Positions 1-6,324 of a DNA stretch of 12,087 nt are shown here, one piece after another (within the stretch, counting starts at the first letter, position 1; every line of letters begins with the position of its first letter). The stretch spans positions 1 through 12,087 of the forward strand of contig CANJZR010000052.1 of assembly GCA_947479075.1 (NCBI GenBank), given 5' to 3'. This stretch comes from Planctomycetaceae bacterium. Its GTDB lineage: Bacteria; Planctomycetota; Planctomycetia; Planctomycetales; Planctomycetaceae. The position numbers and the translations under genes are program-made. A model generated the notes under the pieces. The model made no database searches. It was given only the letters and a program-made list of their open reading frames with translations, and had not been told where the DNA came from.

Positions 1-33
1 CGCTGACGACAACAACTACCGAACTTTTTGCGG

Positions 34-87
34 GACCTGATCAGTCTGAATTCGCATCAGAGGCATTTGACCTGACCAGTCAGGTCA
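34..87. repeat. Short direct repeat and 9-bp inverted repeat beside tRNA
   Basis: GACCTGATCAGTC at 34-46 recurs as GACCTGACCAGTC at 69-81, with 12 of 13 bases the same. The second copy lies inside an inverted repeat, TGACCTGAC/GTCAGGTCA with a 2-base spacer, at 68-87. It is downstream of the minus-strand tRNA, but no T-run follows on that strand, so a standard intrinsic terminator is not supported. No gene is visible in 1-156. Confidence 0.5.
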
Positions 88-156
88 TCCCGGTTCCCTC
101 TCTACCACGATTCCAGAAGGAGCACACTGGTTATCCATCAATACAAAATTCCAAAG

Positions 157-230
157 TACCCCCGGCGGGATTCGAACCCACGACCTCCGGTTTAGGAAAC
201 CAGCGCTCTATCCAGCTGAGCTACGGGAGC
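157..230 (-). tRNA. tRNA-Arg (anticodon CCT)
   Basis: Reading the minus strand gives a full cloverleaf of 74 bases. The acceptor GCTCCCG pairs with CGGGGGT (two G-U pairs). The D arm is GCTC/GAGC. The anticodon stem is CTGGT/ACCGG with loop TTCCTAA, which places CCT at positions 34-36. The T arm is GTGGG-TTCGAAT-CCCGC. The discriminator base is A, and CCA is not encoded. The anticodon reads AGG (Arg). No second partial tRNA copy that would mark an integrated element was seen in the window. Confidence 0.97.
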
Positions 231-439
231 AGGAGGGGTGTGGGGAGGATGATACTCGAAACGGGGCGGGAGTTCCTCTGAGGAAAGAGGGAACGAGAGG
301 AAATGCTGAGGGGGAAATGGGGAGGGCGGGCGAGGAGTTTTTGCGGGAATTCAAGTGTGCGCAGGAGTTGGTCGGAAAAGTCCGGTGGATACTGATTGAC
401 GCGGGGGGGCGGGCTGTCTACGCTTTGCGGTTCGAGAGT

Positions 440-455
440 CGACAGGAGTCTGTCG
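440..455 (+). other. Leader hairpin upstream of DUF6580 gene
   Basis: CGACAG-GAGT-CTGTCG forms a perfect 6-bp stem with a 4-base loop, 22 bases before the start codon at 478. The 231-477 leader is purine-rich. I looked for a cobalamin riboswitch (B12-box-like sequence) because of the gene content and did not find one. The role of the hairpin is unknown. Confidence 0.35.
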
Positions 456-477
456 GTTCGGGTTATGGAGAGATTAC

Positions 478-1110
478 ATGTCGGCGGCAACATCCTCGCG
501 TCCCCGGTGGGGGTTCTGGTTCACACTGGCAGCTGTTGCGGTGCTGATGCGGTTGGCTCCACAGCTGGCCGTCCGGTTGAGCAGTGCCGGATACGACATG
601 AAGTCGATCAACTATGCGTGGGGCTTCACTCCGATTATTGCAATCGGGTTGTATGCCGGAGCGTTTCTGAAGAGCCGGTGGCAGGCCATGGGGTTGATGC
701 TGGGGATGCTGTTTCTCGGCGATCTCGGAATTCTGGCTCTCTCGCGAGATTTCTCTCAGCTTGATCCGGGGAACTATCTGGCTTACCCGCTGTTTGCTTT
801 GCTGGGCCGTCCGCTGAACGAGTACCGCTCGTTCGGCCGGGTTCAAGCCGGGGGATTTCTGGCCTGCAGTTTGTACTTCCTGCTGACGAACTTTCTGGTG
901 TGGGCGGCTTGGCGGCACATCTACTCGGTCGAAATGTATCCGCAGACGCTCGATGGGCTGAAGGCCTGTATGATTGCGGCGATTCCGTTCGCCAAGTATT
1001 TCCTCAGCACCCCAGTCTTCTGTGCTTTGCTGTTCAGCCCGCTGGGAGTGGCGCAGGCGGCAGAGTCAAAGGCTCAGGGGAAGTCCGACCTGGTGGCTCA
1101 GGCGGTGTGA
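478..1110 (+). CDS. DUF6580-family multi-pass membrane protein, putative transport component
   Basis: The protein has 210 residues and about five or six hydrophobic segments (near 12-34, 47-64, 69-88, 99-110, 124-145 and 161-187). It has the features I associate with DUF6580: an early 'TP-IIAIGLYAGAF' segment (51-63), a GD pair near 81, TNF at 137-139, and YPQTLDGL (154-161) followed by 'CMIAAIPFAKYFL'. The family is uncharacterised; its size and helix layout recall substrate-binding (S) components of ECF vitamin transporters, which is inference. The ATG at 478 is preceded by GGAGAGA with suitable spacing. The next gene encodes a cobalamin-binding-type protein, which makes a corrinoid or other vitamin substrate worth considering. 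No ATPase or T component is in the window. The C-terminal tail after about 192 is polar. Confidence 0.85.
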   Translation: MSAATSSRPRWGFWFTLAAVAVLMRLAPQLAVRLSSAGYDMKSINYAWGFTPIIAIGLYAGAFLKSRWQAMGLMLGMLFLGDLGILALSRDFSQLDPGNYLAYPLFALLGRPLNEYRSFGRVQAGGFLACSLYFLLTNFLVWAAWRHIYSVEMYPQTLDGLKACMIAAIPFAKYFLSTPVFCALLFSPLGVAQAAESKAQGKSDLVAQAV

Positions 1111-1148
1111 GGTTTGGTCCGGCAGGTGATGGACTCGAATCAATCGAT

Positions 1149-1180
1149 AAGGCAGACACTCCGGTGGTCTGCCTTTTTTA
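1149..1180 (+). terminator. Rho-independent terminator after DUF6580 gene
   Basis: AAGGCAGAC at 1149-1157 pairs with GTCTGCCTT at 1167-1175, with a 9-base loop, and the 3' arm runs into TTTTTT. This is a textbook intrinsic terminator 38 bases after the DUF6580 stop. It ends only 27 bases before the GTG start of the next gene, which leaves little space for a separate promoter (see findings). Confidence 0.9.
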
Positions 1181-1207
1181 TTGTTCAGTGGACGCAGGAG
1201 AGAAGCT

Positions 1208-2122
1208 GTGAGTCAGCCACTGAGAGTCGTCTCGCTGCTGTCGAGTTCTACGGAGATTGTGGCAGCGCTCGGGTGTACGGACTGGCTGGTGGGGCGATCA
1301 CATGAGTGTGACTTTCCGGCCGAAGTATCAGCACTCCCTGTCTGCTCACGACCTCGTCTCGACCCCTCAGCATCGAGTCGAGAGATTGATGCTCAGGTGA
1401 AGTCCCTGCTGGCTGATCAGCTCTCGATCTATGAAGTGGATGGGCCGCGTTTGGCGTCTCTGAAACCCGATGTCATCCTGACGCAGACGCTGTGCGAGGT
1501 CTGTGCAGTCAGCGACAAGGATGTCCTGGAAGCTCTCGGGGCCGAAGCACTTGCCGGGACTCGGCTCGTGTCGCTCAAGCCGACGTGTCTGGCGGAGACC
1601 TGGGAGGATATTCAGACGGTGGCGGATGCTTTGGGCGTGACCGCTCGCGGAGTCGAAGTCGGACGAGGTCTCCGACAGCGGGCAGACGACCTGCGGCAGC
1701 GAGTGGCCGGTCGAACGCAGCCACGTGTGGCCTGTATCGAGTGGCTCTCGCCGCTGATGTCGGCGGGAAACTGGGTGCCAGAGCTGGTTGAAGCTGCAGG
1801 TGGCGTGTCCGTGGTTGGCGAGGCGGGGAGGCATTCCCCCTGGCTGAGCTGGGAAGAGTTATTGGCCTCGGATCCCGAGGTAATGGTGCTGATGCCGTGC
1901 GGGTTCGACCTGGAACGAACATGTGATGAGGCGCAGACGATGCTGGCTGATCCGTGCTGGACGGAACTAAGAGCGGTACGAGACGGGCGGGTGTATGCAG
2001 TAGATGGTAATCAATATTTCAATCGACCGGGGCCGATGCTGGTTGAGTCTGCGGAGATGCTGGCGGTGATATTTCACGAGCCAGAGATGAAGGCTGGAAT
2101 CGGTTGGCACAAGCTGTTGTAG
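1208..2122 (+). CDS. BtuF-like cobalamin-binding (TroA/periplasmic-binding fold) protein, no signal peptide
   Basis: The 304-residue protein follows the PF01497/COG0614 plan. It starts directly with a beta strand and 'SSSTEIVAALG' (12-22), then SHECDFP (31-37), 'LKPDVILTQTLCEVCAVS' (85-102), GNWVPELVEAAGG (187-199) and a C-terminal 'DGNQYFNRPGP' (266-276). The TQ-LC-VCAVS pattern is typical of proteins annotated as cobalamin-binding. GTG 1208 is chosen because GGAG lies 7 bases upstream; the TTG at 1181 falls directly after the terminator U-tract. No N-terminal hydrophobic stretch or lipobox exists with either start, so a cytoplasmic location is inferred, unlike classical BtuF. The ligand is inferred from family, not proven; a related corrinoid, haem or siderophore ligand is possible. 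The upstream neighbour is the DUF6580 membrane protein. Confidence 0.85.
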   Translation: MSQPLRVVSLLSSSTEIVAALGCTDWLVGRSHECDFPAEVSALPVCSRPRLDPSASSREIDAQVKSLLADQLSIYEVDGPRLASLKPDVILTQTLCEVCAVSDKDVLEALGAEALAGTRLVSLKPTCLAETWEDIQTVADALGVTARGVEVGRGLRQRADDLRQRVAGRTQPRVACIEWLSPLMSAGNWVPELVEAAGGVSVVGEAGRHSPWLSWEELLASDPEVMVLMPCGFDLERTCDEAQTMLADPCWTELRAVRDGRVYAVDGNQYFNRPGPMLVESAEMLAVIFHEPEMKAGIGWHKLL

Positions 2123-2244
2123 CGAGTTGGCGAATCGACCTGATGCAAAGCGGGCAATCGTCGATTGGGGCTGACTCCGGTCTGACCACGAGACTGAGTA
2201 TCGACGCGTCTTTCGTTTCCCCCCTCACCCCGGCCCTCTCCCCC

Positions 2245-2453
2245 AATGTTGTTCGGCTCGAAAGTTGCAGAGTGGGATTGAATCGCAAAATGGCGTCAAC
2301 AAGTGAGCGGTGTGGCGCTAGCCACCGGCTCCTTTCACCGGGAATTACCTCGAAATGGTGCATCAGCAGGAGACGCTCACAGGAGCCGAGGGCTAGCGCC
2401 CTGTCGCTCACTCAGGTAATCGACCTACAGGAACTTTCGAGCCGAACAACATT
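2245..2453. mobile_element. Non-autonomous (MITE-like) element, 209 bp
   Basis: The ends are perfect 22-bp terminal inverted repeats (2245-2266 and 2432-2453) beginning AATGTTGTTCGGCTCG. GCCCTCTCCCCC flanks both ends (2233-2244 and 2454-2465) as a 12-bp target duplication; the alternative reading is 23-bp repeats with a 10-bp duplication. The uninterrupted hairpin repeat at 7951-8020 serves as an empty-site reference. There is no transposase, and the interior is non-coding with a second, imperfect inverted repeat. A duplication of 10-12 bp is what IS4-family transposases make, so mobilisation by such an enzyme elsewhere in the genome is inferred. Confidence 0.87.
2302..2412. repeat. REP-like imperfect inverted repeat inside the element
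   Basis: The 32-base arms at 2302-2333 and 2381-2412 match at about 26 positions, with the mismatches in two small clusters. Each arm centres on GCTAGC within GGCGCTAGCC/GGCTAGCGCC and carries GAGCGG/GAGCGA and GGCTCCT blocks. The arms are 47 bases apart. The structure would fold as an inner cruciform within the element, or may be an older palindromic repeat captured by it. Confidence 0.8.
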
Positions 2454-2576
2454 GCCCTCTCCCCCACGGCGGAGTCTGGTTCGAGGTACGAGTCGATTGT
2501 GGGGGAGAGGGAGAGGATTTGCGAGGGCGTACGCGACTGGTCGAGCCATACGCAATCATGGTGGCAGCCGAGATGA

Positions 2577-2882
2577 CTATTGCGGCTTGGCAGGAGGAGC
2601 GGGCTTCTTGATCTTGCCGCTTTGCAGGTCCTTGACCACTTCGGCGAGGATGGCGGGATCTTTCTTATCGAGGATGTGCTGGATCCGACTTTCGGGGACT
2701 CCGAGGCGGCCCATCATCTCTTCGACAGTCTTCCAGATTTTGGCTTTCTGCTTCTCGCTGGTCGCCAGATAGAGATTCGTCACGTTCTCGGCGAGGTGCT
2801 GCTCGTCGAGCTGGTCGCGATTGTCGTAGAACCGCTTGATGATCTTTTGCTGGGCGGGAGAGAAGTTGCGGTTTTCGGCCAT
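2577..2882 (-). CDS. Small charged hypothetical protein, 101 residues
   Basis: The reading frame is open further upstream, but that part is low-complexity and His/Arg-rich. The ATG at 2882 (MAENRNFSPAQQKIIKRFYD) is where protein-like sequence starts. The body is helical and charged: an N-terminal 'SPAQQKIIKRFYDN' helix, 'LAENVTNLYLATSEKQKAKIWKTVEEM' (30-56), then 'GVPESRIQHIL' and a 'DPAILAEVVKDLQSG' segment. It ends in a Lys/Pro/Ala tail (KKPAPPAKPQ). There is no signal peptide or membrane segment. It has the look of a conserved planctomycete protein, but I cannot assign a domain or function. No good ribosome binding site precedes the ATG. It is divergent from the ABC exporter gene and ends downstream of the nested repeat. 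Confidence 0.72.
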   Translation of the reverse strand: MAENRNFSPAQQKIIKRFYDNRDQLDEQHLAENVTNLYLATSEKQKAKIWKTVEEMMGRLGVPESRIQHILDKKDPAILAEVVKDLQSGKIKKPAPPAKPQ

Positions 2883-2995
2883 GATTGGGAAGAGTTGGGG
2901 GTGCTGAGGACGTGGAACGTGTGCGGAGATTATCGCTTGCTCCAGACTGTGGCAACAGGGTGTTCCGGTCGTGTGAGGATTCGCGTTGTGGGGGC

Positions 2996-3015
2996 GATGC
3001 ATTAGGATGCATTGG
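2996..3015. repeat. Two tandem 10-bp units upstream of ABC exporter
   Basis: GATGCATTAG is followed directly by GATGCATTGG, differing at one base. Each unit contains the palindrome ATGCAT, so two ATGCAT sites sit one helical turn apart in the 174-base divergent intergenic region, 41 bases before the exporter's ATG. They could be a regulator site or chance. Confidence 0.5.
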
Positions 3016-3056
3016 CGGCAGGGAGCCGCTTCACGTGTCCCCACTTGTTGCACGGA

Positions 3057-4871
3057 ATGTCTACGGCGTCTGTTACCAATCTGAATCGCTCGCTGACCCG
3101 GCACATTGCCCGGGAGGATGAGCCGCGTCAGCGACCGCTCGATTATCGGTTGATCTCGCGGCTGTTTGAGTTTACTCGACCCTATGCGGCGAAACGAAAC
3201 TGGCTGCTGGTGACGGTGGTGTTACGCTCAATCCAGCTGCCCGCGCTGACGTGGATGATCGCAGCGGTGATTCGCGGTCCGGTCGCCGAGAAGAGTGTCC
3301 CGGGGGTGATCTGGGGCGCGGTGATTTTCGCGATCATCGCTCTCTCGACGCAGGTGGTCATGCATTACCGGCAACGACTGGCGCTGGAACTGGGTGAAGC
3401 GGTCGTGACCGATCTGCGGAAGGCCCTCTTCTCGCACATCCAGCGGATGCCGATGCGGTGGTTTCACCAGACGAAGGTCGGCCGCGTCATCAGTCGTATG
3501 ACCTCGGATGTCGAGGATCTGCGGTTGGGGGTGCAGGATGTCCTGTTCGTCTCGCTGGTGCAGGTCGGCCAGATGGTGATTGCGGCGGCTGCGATGCTCT
3601 GGTACGACCCGGTGCTGTTCCTGATTGTGCTGGGTCTGGCTCCGGTGATCTGGTTCATCAATCAGCACTTTCACAAGAAGCTGAGCGTCGCTCTCCGCAA
3701 CATGCGGGAGTCGTTCAGCCGGATCACAGCCACGCTGGCCGAGTCAGTGGTCGGGATCCGCGTGACGCAGGCCTTCGTGCGGCAGGAAGAGAATTCTCGG
3801 ATCTTCGACGATCTGGCCGAGGATCATTCGAAGTTCAACACGGTGGTGATGAAAACGCACGGCCAGTTTCTGCCGCTGCTAGAACTCAACAGCCAGATCT
3901 TCATCGCGCTCATGTTGATCGTGGGAGGCTGGCGGGCCTTTCAGCCGGGCAGTACGACGAACGTCGGCGATCTGGTCGGGTTCTTCTTCATGGCGAACCT
4001 GTTCTTCGCCCCGATCTCGGTCCTCGGGAATCAGTACAACCAGGCGATGACAGCTATGGCGGGGGCGGAGCGGTTGTTCCAGCTGCTCGACACCCAGCCC
4101 GACTGGGTCGATCCGCCCGATGCGACATCGCTGCCGGATCTGCGGGGCGAAGTGCAGTTTGAGAACGTGAACTTCGGGTATGACCCCGAGCGGCTGGTGC
4201 TGATCGATTTCAATTTTCATGCGATGCCCGGGCAGACGATCGCGCTGGTCGGGCATACGGGCAGCGGGAAGACGACGATCATCAATCTGGTGTCGAAGTT
4301 CTATCTGGCGAACTCGGGGCGAGTGCTGATCGACGGACACGACATCAAGACACTCAGCGGAGACTCGCTGCACCACCACATGGGGATCGTGCTGCAACAG
4401 AACTTTCTGTTCTACGGAACAGTCGCTGAGAACGTCCGGTTCGGGAAGCCAGCTGCGACGGATGAGGAGATCCGGCGGGTCTTTGAGCAGCTGGACTGTG
4501 CCGACCTGATTGAAGCCTTGCCGCAGGGGATCCATACGCCGGTGGGCGAACGGGGTGTGTCGTTGTCTCTGGGGCAGCGACAGCTGATCTGCTTCGCCCG
4601 GGCGATGATCGCCGATCCGCGAATTTTGATCCTGGATGAGGCGACGAGCAGTATCGACAGCCATACCGAAGACCGCCTGCAAACCGCTCTCAAGAAACTA
4701 CTCGCCGGGCGCACCAGCTTTGTCGTGGCCCACCGGCTCAGCACAATCCGCGAGGCAGATCTGGTGCTGGTACTCGATCATGGCAAGCTGATCGAACAAG
4801 GGACACACGAAGAACTACTGCAGCTCAACGGAACCTACGCCGCCCAGTACCGGCGGTTCGTGGCTTCGTAG
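3057..4871 (+). CDS. ABC transporter, fused permease and ATPase (MsbA-like exporter half-transporter)
   Basis: The protein has 604 residues, the usual size for a type IV exporter half-transporter that works as a dimer. The N-terminal half holds six membrane helices (roughly 49-72, 83-104, two between about 160 and 210, two between about 280 and 330). The 'RMPMRWFHQTKVGRVISRMTSDVEDL' coupling-helix region lies between helices 2 and 3. The ATPase half has Walker A GHTGSGKTT (399-407), a Q-loop in 'IVLQQNFLF', signature LSLGQ (503-507), Walker B ILILDE (523-528) and H-loop His559 in VVAHRLST, so all catalytic residues are present. ATG 3057 is chosen over the TTG at 3012 because homologues of this type start close to the first amphipathic segment; neither has a strong ribosome binding site. 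The substrate (lipid, peptide or drug) cannot be told. Confidence 0.95.
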   Translation: MSTASVTNLNRSLTRHIAREDEPRQRPLDYRLISRLFEFTRPYAAKRNWLLVTVVLRSIQLPALTWMIAAVIRGPVAEKSVPGVIWGAVIFAIIALSTQVVMHYRQRLALELGEAVVTDLRKALFSHIQRMPMRWFHQTKVGRVISRMTSDVEDLRLGVQDVLFVSLVQVGQMVIAAAAMLWYDPVLFLIVLGLAPVIWFINQHFHKKLSVALRNMRESFSRITATLAESVVGIRVTQAFVRQEENSRIFDDLAEDHSKFNTVVMKTHGQFLPLLELNSQIFIALMLIVGGWRAFQPGSTTNVGDLVGFFFMANLFFAPISVLGNQYNQAMTAMAGAERLFQLLDTQPDWVDPPDATSLPDLRGEVQFENVNFGYDPERLVLIDFNFHAMPGQTIALVGHTGSGKTTIINLVSKFYLANSGRVLIDGHDIKTLSGDSLHHHMGIVLQQNFLFYGTVAENVRFGKPAATDEEIRRVFEQLDCADLIEALPQGIHTPVGERGVSLSLGQRQLICFARAMIADPRILILDEATSSIDSHTEDRLQTALKKLLAGRTSFVVAHRLSTIREADLVLVLDHGKLIEQGTHEELLQLNGTYAAQYRRFVAS

Positions 4872-4911
4872 AGACTTCAACGCTTCAAGTTCTCCAATCG
4901 GAAGTGACTCC

Positions 4912-5136
4912 ATGAGCGACCTCGGTGACTTATTTGTTGAGTTGCTGAAGATGGTGGGATTCTCCGTAGACGGAGCAAGCCAAAAAGTTCAGCTACAAGC
5001 CCTACTGGCATTCATCACGGTGTTTGGTGTGGTTGCGGGAGCATTTACGACGGATCTTCTCTCGCAGATCTGGTTTGGGACTGCCGGATTATGCGGTGTC
5101 ACATTTCTTTTGGTGACGTTTCTGATGTCCGAGTGA
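4912..5136 (+). CDS. Small two-helix membrane protein, 74 residues
   Basis: A short N-terminal amphipathic stretch (MSDLGDLFVELLKMVGFSVD) is followed by two hydrophobic helices at about 27-47 and 52-72, separated by 'TTDLLSQ'. It ends in FLMSE. The ATG at 4912 is preceded by GGAAG at a usable distance, and the gene starts 40 bases after the ABC exporter stop on the same strand, so co-transcription is likely. I do not recognise the family. It could be an accessory subunit of the exporter, or an unrelated small membrane protein. The DNA here looks more AT-rich than the neighbouring genes. Confidence 0.6.
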   Translation: MSDLGDLFVELLKMVGFSVDGASQKVQLQALLAFITVFGVVAGAFTTDLLSQIWFGTAGLCGVTFLLVTFLMSE

Positions 5137-5487
5137 AACGATCCACGGAAGATAGATTTGTCGCCGCAGTTCGTGGCTTCATGTAGGAGTCTCTTGAATT
5201 CAGTACACAGATTGCTCAGATCGTCACAGATGAGGAATGAAGAGGAGTCATCAGTTCACAAGTATATTTCCTCACATTCTTCTTCCTTCGTTTCCTTGCT
5301 TGTCTTCTGTTCAATTCCTTCCTTCTCGATGCCAAAACGTGGCTCCTCCATCTGTGGAAGGCAGAATCTGAACAGAAGGAAAGCAAGATAAGGAAGTGGA
5401 GAAGTGGCGGTTCACCTCAATGATGTTAGGGAGAATCGTTGGAGTTTATTCGTGATGAATTGTGAAAACGGTTGAGGTTGAAATTGG
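5137..5487. other. Gene-free, AT-richer stretch of 351 bases
   Basis: No convincing gene is visible. The one longer plus-strand frame (5158-5391) needs a TTG start and gives Ser/Arg-rich low-complexity protein. The main structure is the C/T-rich against G/A-rich inverted repeat at 5282-5395. GTTCGTGGCTTC at 5169-5180 repeats the 3' end of the ABC gene (4856-4867), a 12-base match that may be chance. Confidence 0.7.
5282..5395. repeat. Imperfect long inverted repeat, pyrimidine arm against purine arm
   Basis: The left arm at 5282-5313 (CTTCCTT...TTGCTT..CTTCTGTTCA) is complementary to the right arm at 5369-5395 (TGAACAGAAG..AAGCAA...AAGGAAG), with one gap and a two-base mismatch. The loop is about 55 bases. 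No T-run follows either arm. It may be a 3' end structure for the plus-strand transcription unit or a decayed mobile repeat. Confidence 0.6.
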
Positions 5488-6243
5488 TCACCCGCGGCCG
5501 ACGTAGGGCATGTTCGTGGCCATGAGGGTGATGGTGAGGACGTTGGCTGAGGGCGGGAGGCTGGCGATGTGCAGGATCGTCTGGCCGACGGTGTCGAGGT
5601 CCATCAGCGGTTCGGGGGCGATCTGGCCGTTGGCTTGCGGCAGGCCGGTGAGGGCGCGGTCCTTGATCAGATCGCTGGCGGCGTTGCCGATGTCGATCTG
5701 GCAGCAGGCGATGTCGTACTTGCGACCATCAAGGGCGGTTGATTTGGTGAGGCCAGTGATCGCGTGCTTGGTAGCGGTGTAAGGAGCGGAGTTCGGGCGC
5801 GGGACGTGGGCGGAGATCGAGCCGTTGTTGATGATCCGGCCGCCACGTGGAGTCTGCTCCTTCATCATGCGGACGGCGTGTTGCGTACACAGGAACGGGC
5901 CGGTCAGGTTGATGCCGACGACCGTCTGCCACTGCTCGAAGGTCAGATCCTCAATCGGACCGCCGATGGCAACCCCGGCGTTGTTGAACAGCAAATCGAG
6001 TCGGCCAAAGCGAGATTTCGTCTGTTCAAATAGCTGGGCGACGGATACCGGGTCGGCAACGTCGGCGGCAATGGCGAGTGTACGCTCCGGCGGGGCTCCC
6101 GACTCCGCGATGGCCTGGTTCAGCACATCGATCCGACGGCCTGCGAAGACGACCGACCACCCGGCGTTCAGCAGAGCGAACGCACTGGCCTTCCCGATCC
6201 CCGTCCCAGCTCCAGTGATGAGGGCGATATTGTTGGTGCTCAT
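5488..6243 (-). CDS. SDR-family NAD(P)-dependent oxidoreductase
   Basis: A classical short-chain dehydrogenase/reductase of 251 residues, the usual length. It has the cofactor-binding TGAGTGIG (10-17), ADVAD near 60-64 for adenine binding, NNAG (87-90), and the catalytic Ser142, Tyr155 and Lys159 (YTATK). 'GRR' after the second beta strand (35-37) slightly favours NADP(H). ATG 6243 is used; an in-frame ATG at 6276 would lie in the loop of the terminator hairpin and is unlikely. It acts in the cytoplasm and its substrate is unknown. The gene follows the [2Fe-2S] subunit gene on the same strand but is separated by an intrinsic terminator, so it may be expressed separately. No Shine-Dalgarno sequence is evident. 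Confidence 0.93.
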   Translation of the reverse strand: MSTNNIALITGAGTGIGKASAFALLNAGWSVVFAGRRIDVLNQAIAESGAPPERTLAIAADVADPVSVAQLFEQTKSRFGRLDLLFNNAGVAIGGPIEDLTFEQWQTVVGINLTGPFLCTQHAVRMMKEQTPRGGRIINNGSISAHVPRPNSAPYTATKHAITGLTKSTALDGRKYDIACCQIDIGNAASDLIKDRALTGLPQANGQIAPEPLMDLDTVGQTILHIASLPPSANVLTITLMATNMPYVGRG

Positions 6244-6257
6244 CGTGCAATGTTCAC

Positions 6258-6288
6258 AAAAAAGTAGGACAGACATTCCTGTCTGTCC
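6258..6288 (-). terminator. Intrinsic terminator downstream of the [2Fe-2S] subunit gene
   Basis: On the minus strand GGACAGACA and TGTCTGTCC (arms at 6280-6288 and 6267-6275) form a perfect 9-bp stem with a 4-base loop. After TAC it runs into TTTTTT (6263-6258). It starts 36 bases after the [2Fe-2S] gene stop and ends 15 bases before the SDR start codon. GACAGGAATGTCTGTCC-type hairpins are a sequence I associate with planctomycete intergenic regions, so it may also be a dispersed repeat used as terminator. Confidence 0.82.
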
Positions 6289-6324
6289 CGAGCGGAAATC
6301 AAAACTGGCAACGCCCCATCTCGA

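Larger units (their letters stand above)
2220..2511. repeat. GC-rich hairpin repeat, copy 1, split by the 209-bp element
   Basis: If the element at 2245-2453 and one 12-bp target copy are removed, 2220-2244 joined to 2466-2469 reads the same as 7951-7979 for 29 bases. The right-hand half carries CCCTCTCCCCCAC (2455-2467) and GTGGGGGAGAGGG (2499-2511), a perfect 13-bp inverted repeat with a 31-base loop. The 23 bases at 2490-2512 also match 7998-8020 exactly. The repeat lies between convergent genes (stops at 2122 and 2577). Similar CCCTCACCCC/GGCCCTCTCCCC intergenic repeats are common in many bacterial genomes. Confidence 0.85.

Noticed and set aside
34..230. Integration site of a genomic island at the tRNA-Arg gene
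   Set aside because: No partial copy of the tRNA 3' end and no integrase gene in the window; the nearby repeats are unrelated to the tRNA sequence.
231..477. Cobalamin riboswitch in front of the DUF6580 gene
   Set aside because: Looked for because of the BtuF-like neighbour; no B12-box-like sequence or conserved core was seen on either strand.
2104..2772. Plus-strand 222-codon open frame spanning the nested repeats
   Set aside because: It runs through the mobile element, both hairpin arms and the antisense of the 2577-2882 gene, and its translation is low-complexity with no domain.
3879..4682. 267-codon minus-strand frame inside the ABC exporter
   Set aside because: Antisense shadow; the plus strand has all ABC motifs in order, and the antisense protein is rich in Arg, Gln and His without domain features.
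5158..5391. Plus-strand 77-codon open frame
   Set aside because: It needs a TTG start, gives Ser/Arg-rich sequence and overlaps the inverted repeat at 5282-5395.
6244..6276. N-terminal extension of the SDR protein to ATG 6276
   Set aside because: The extra residues would be encoded by the terminator T-run and hairpin, and the Rossmann start fits ATG 6243.
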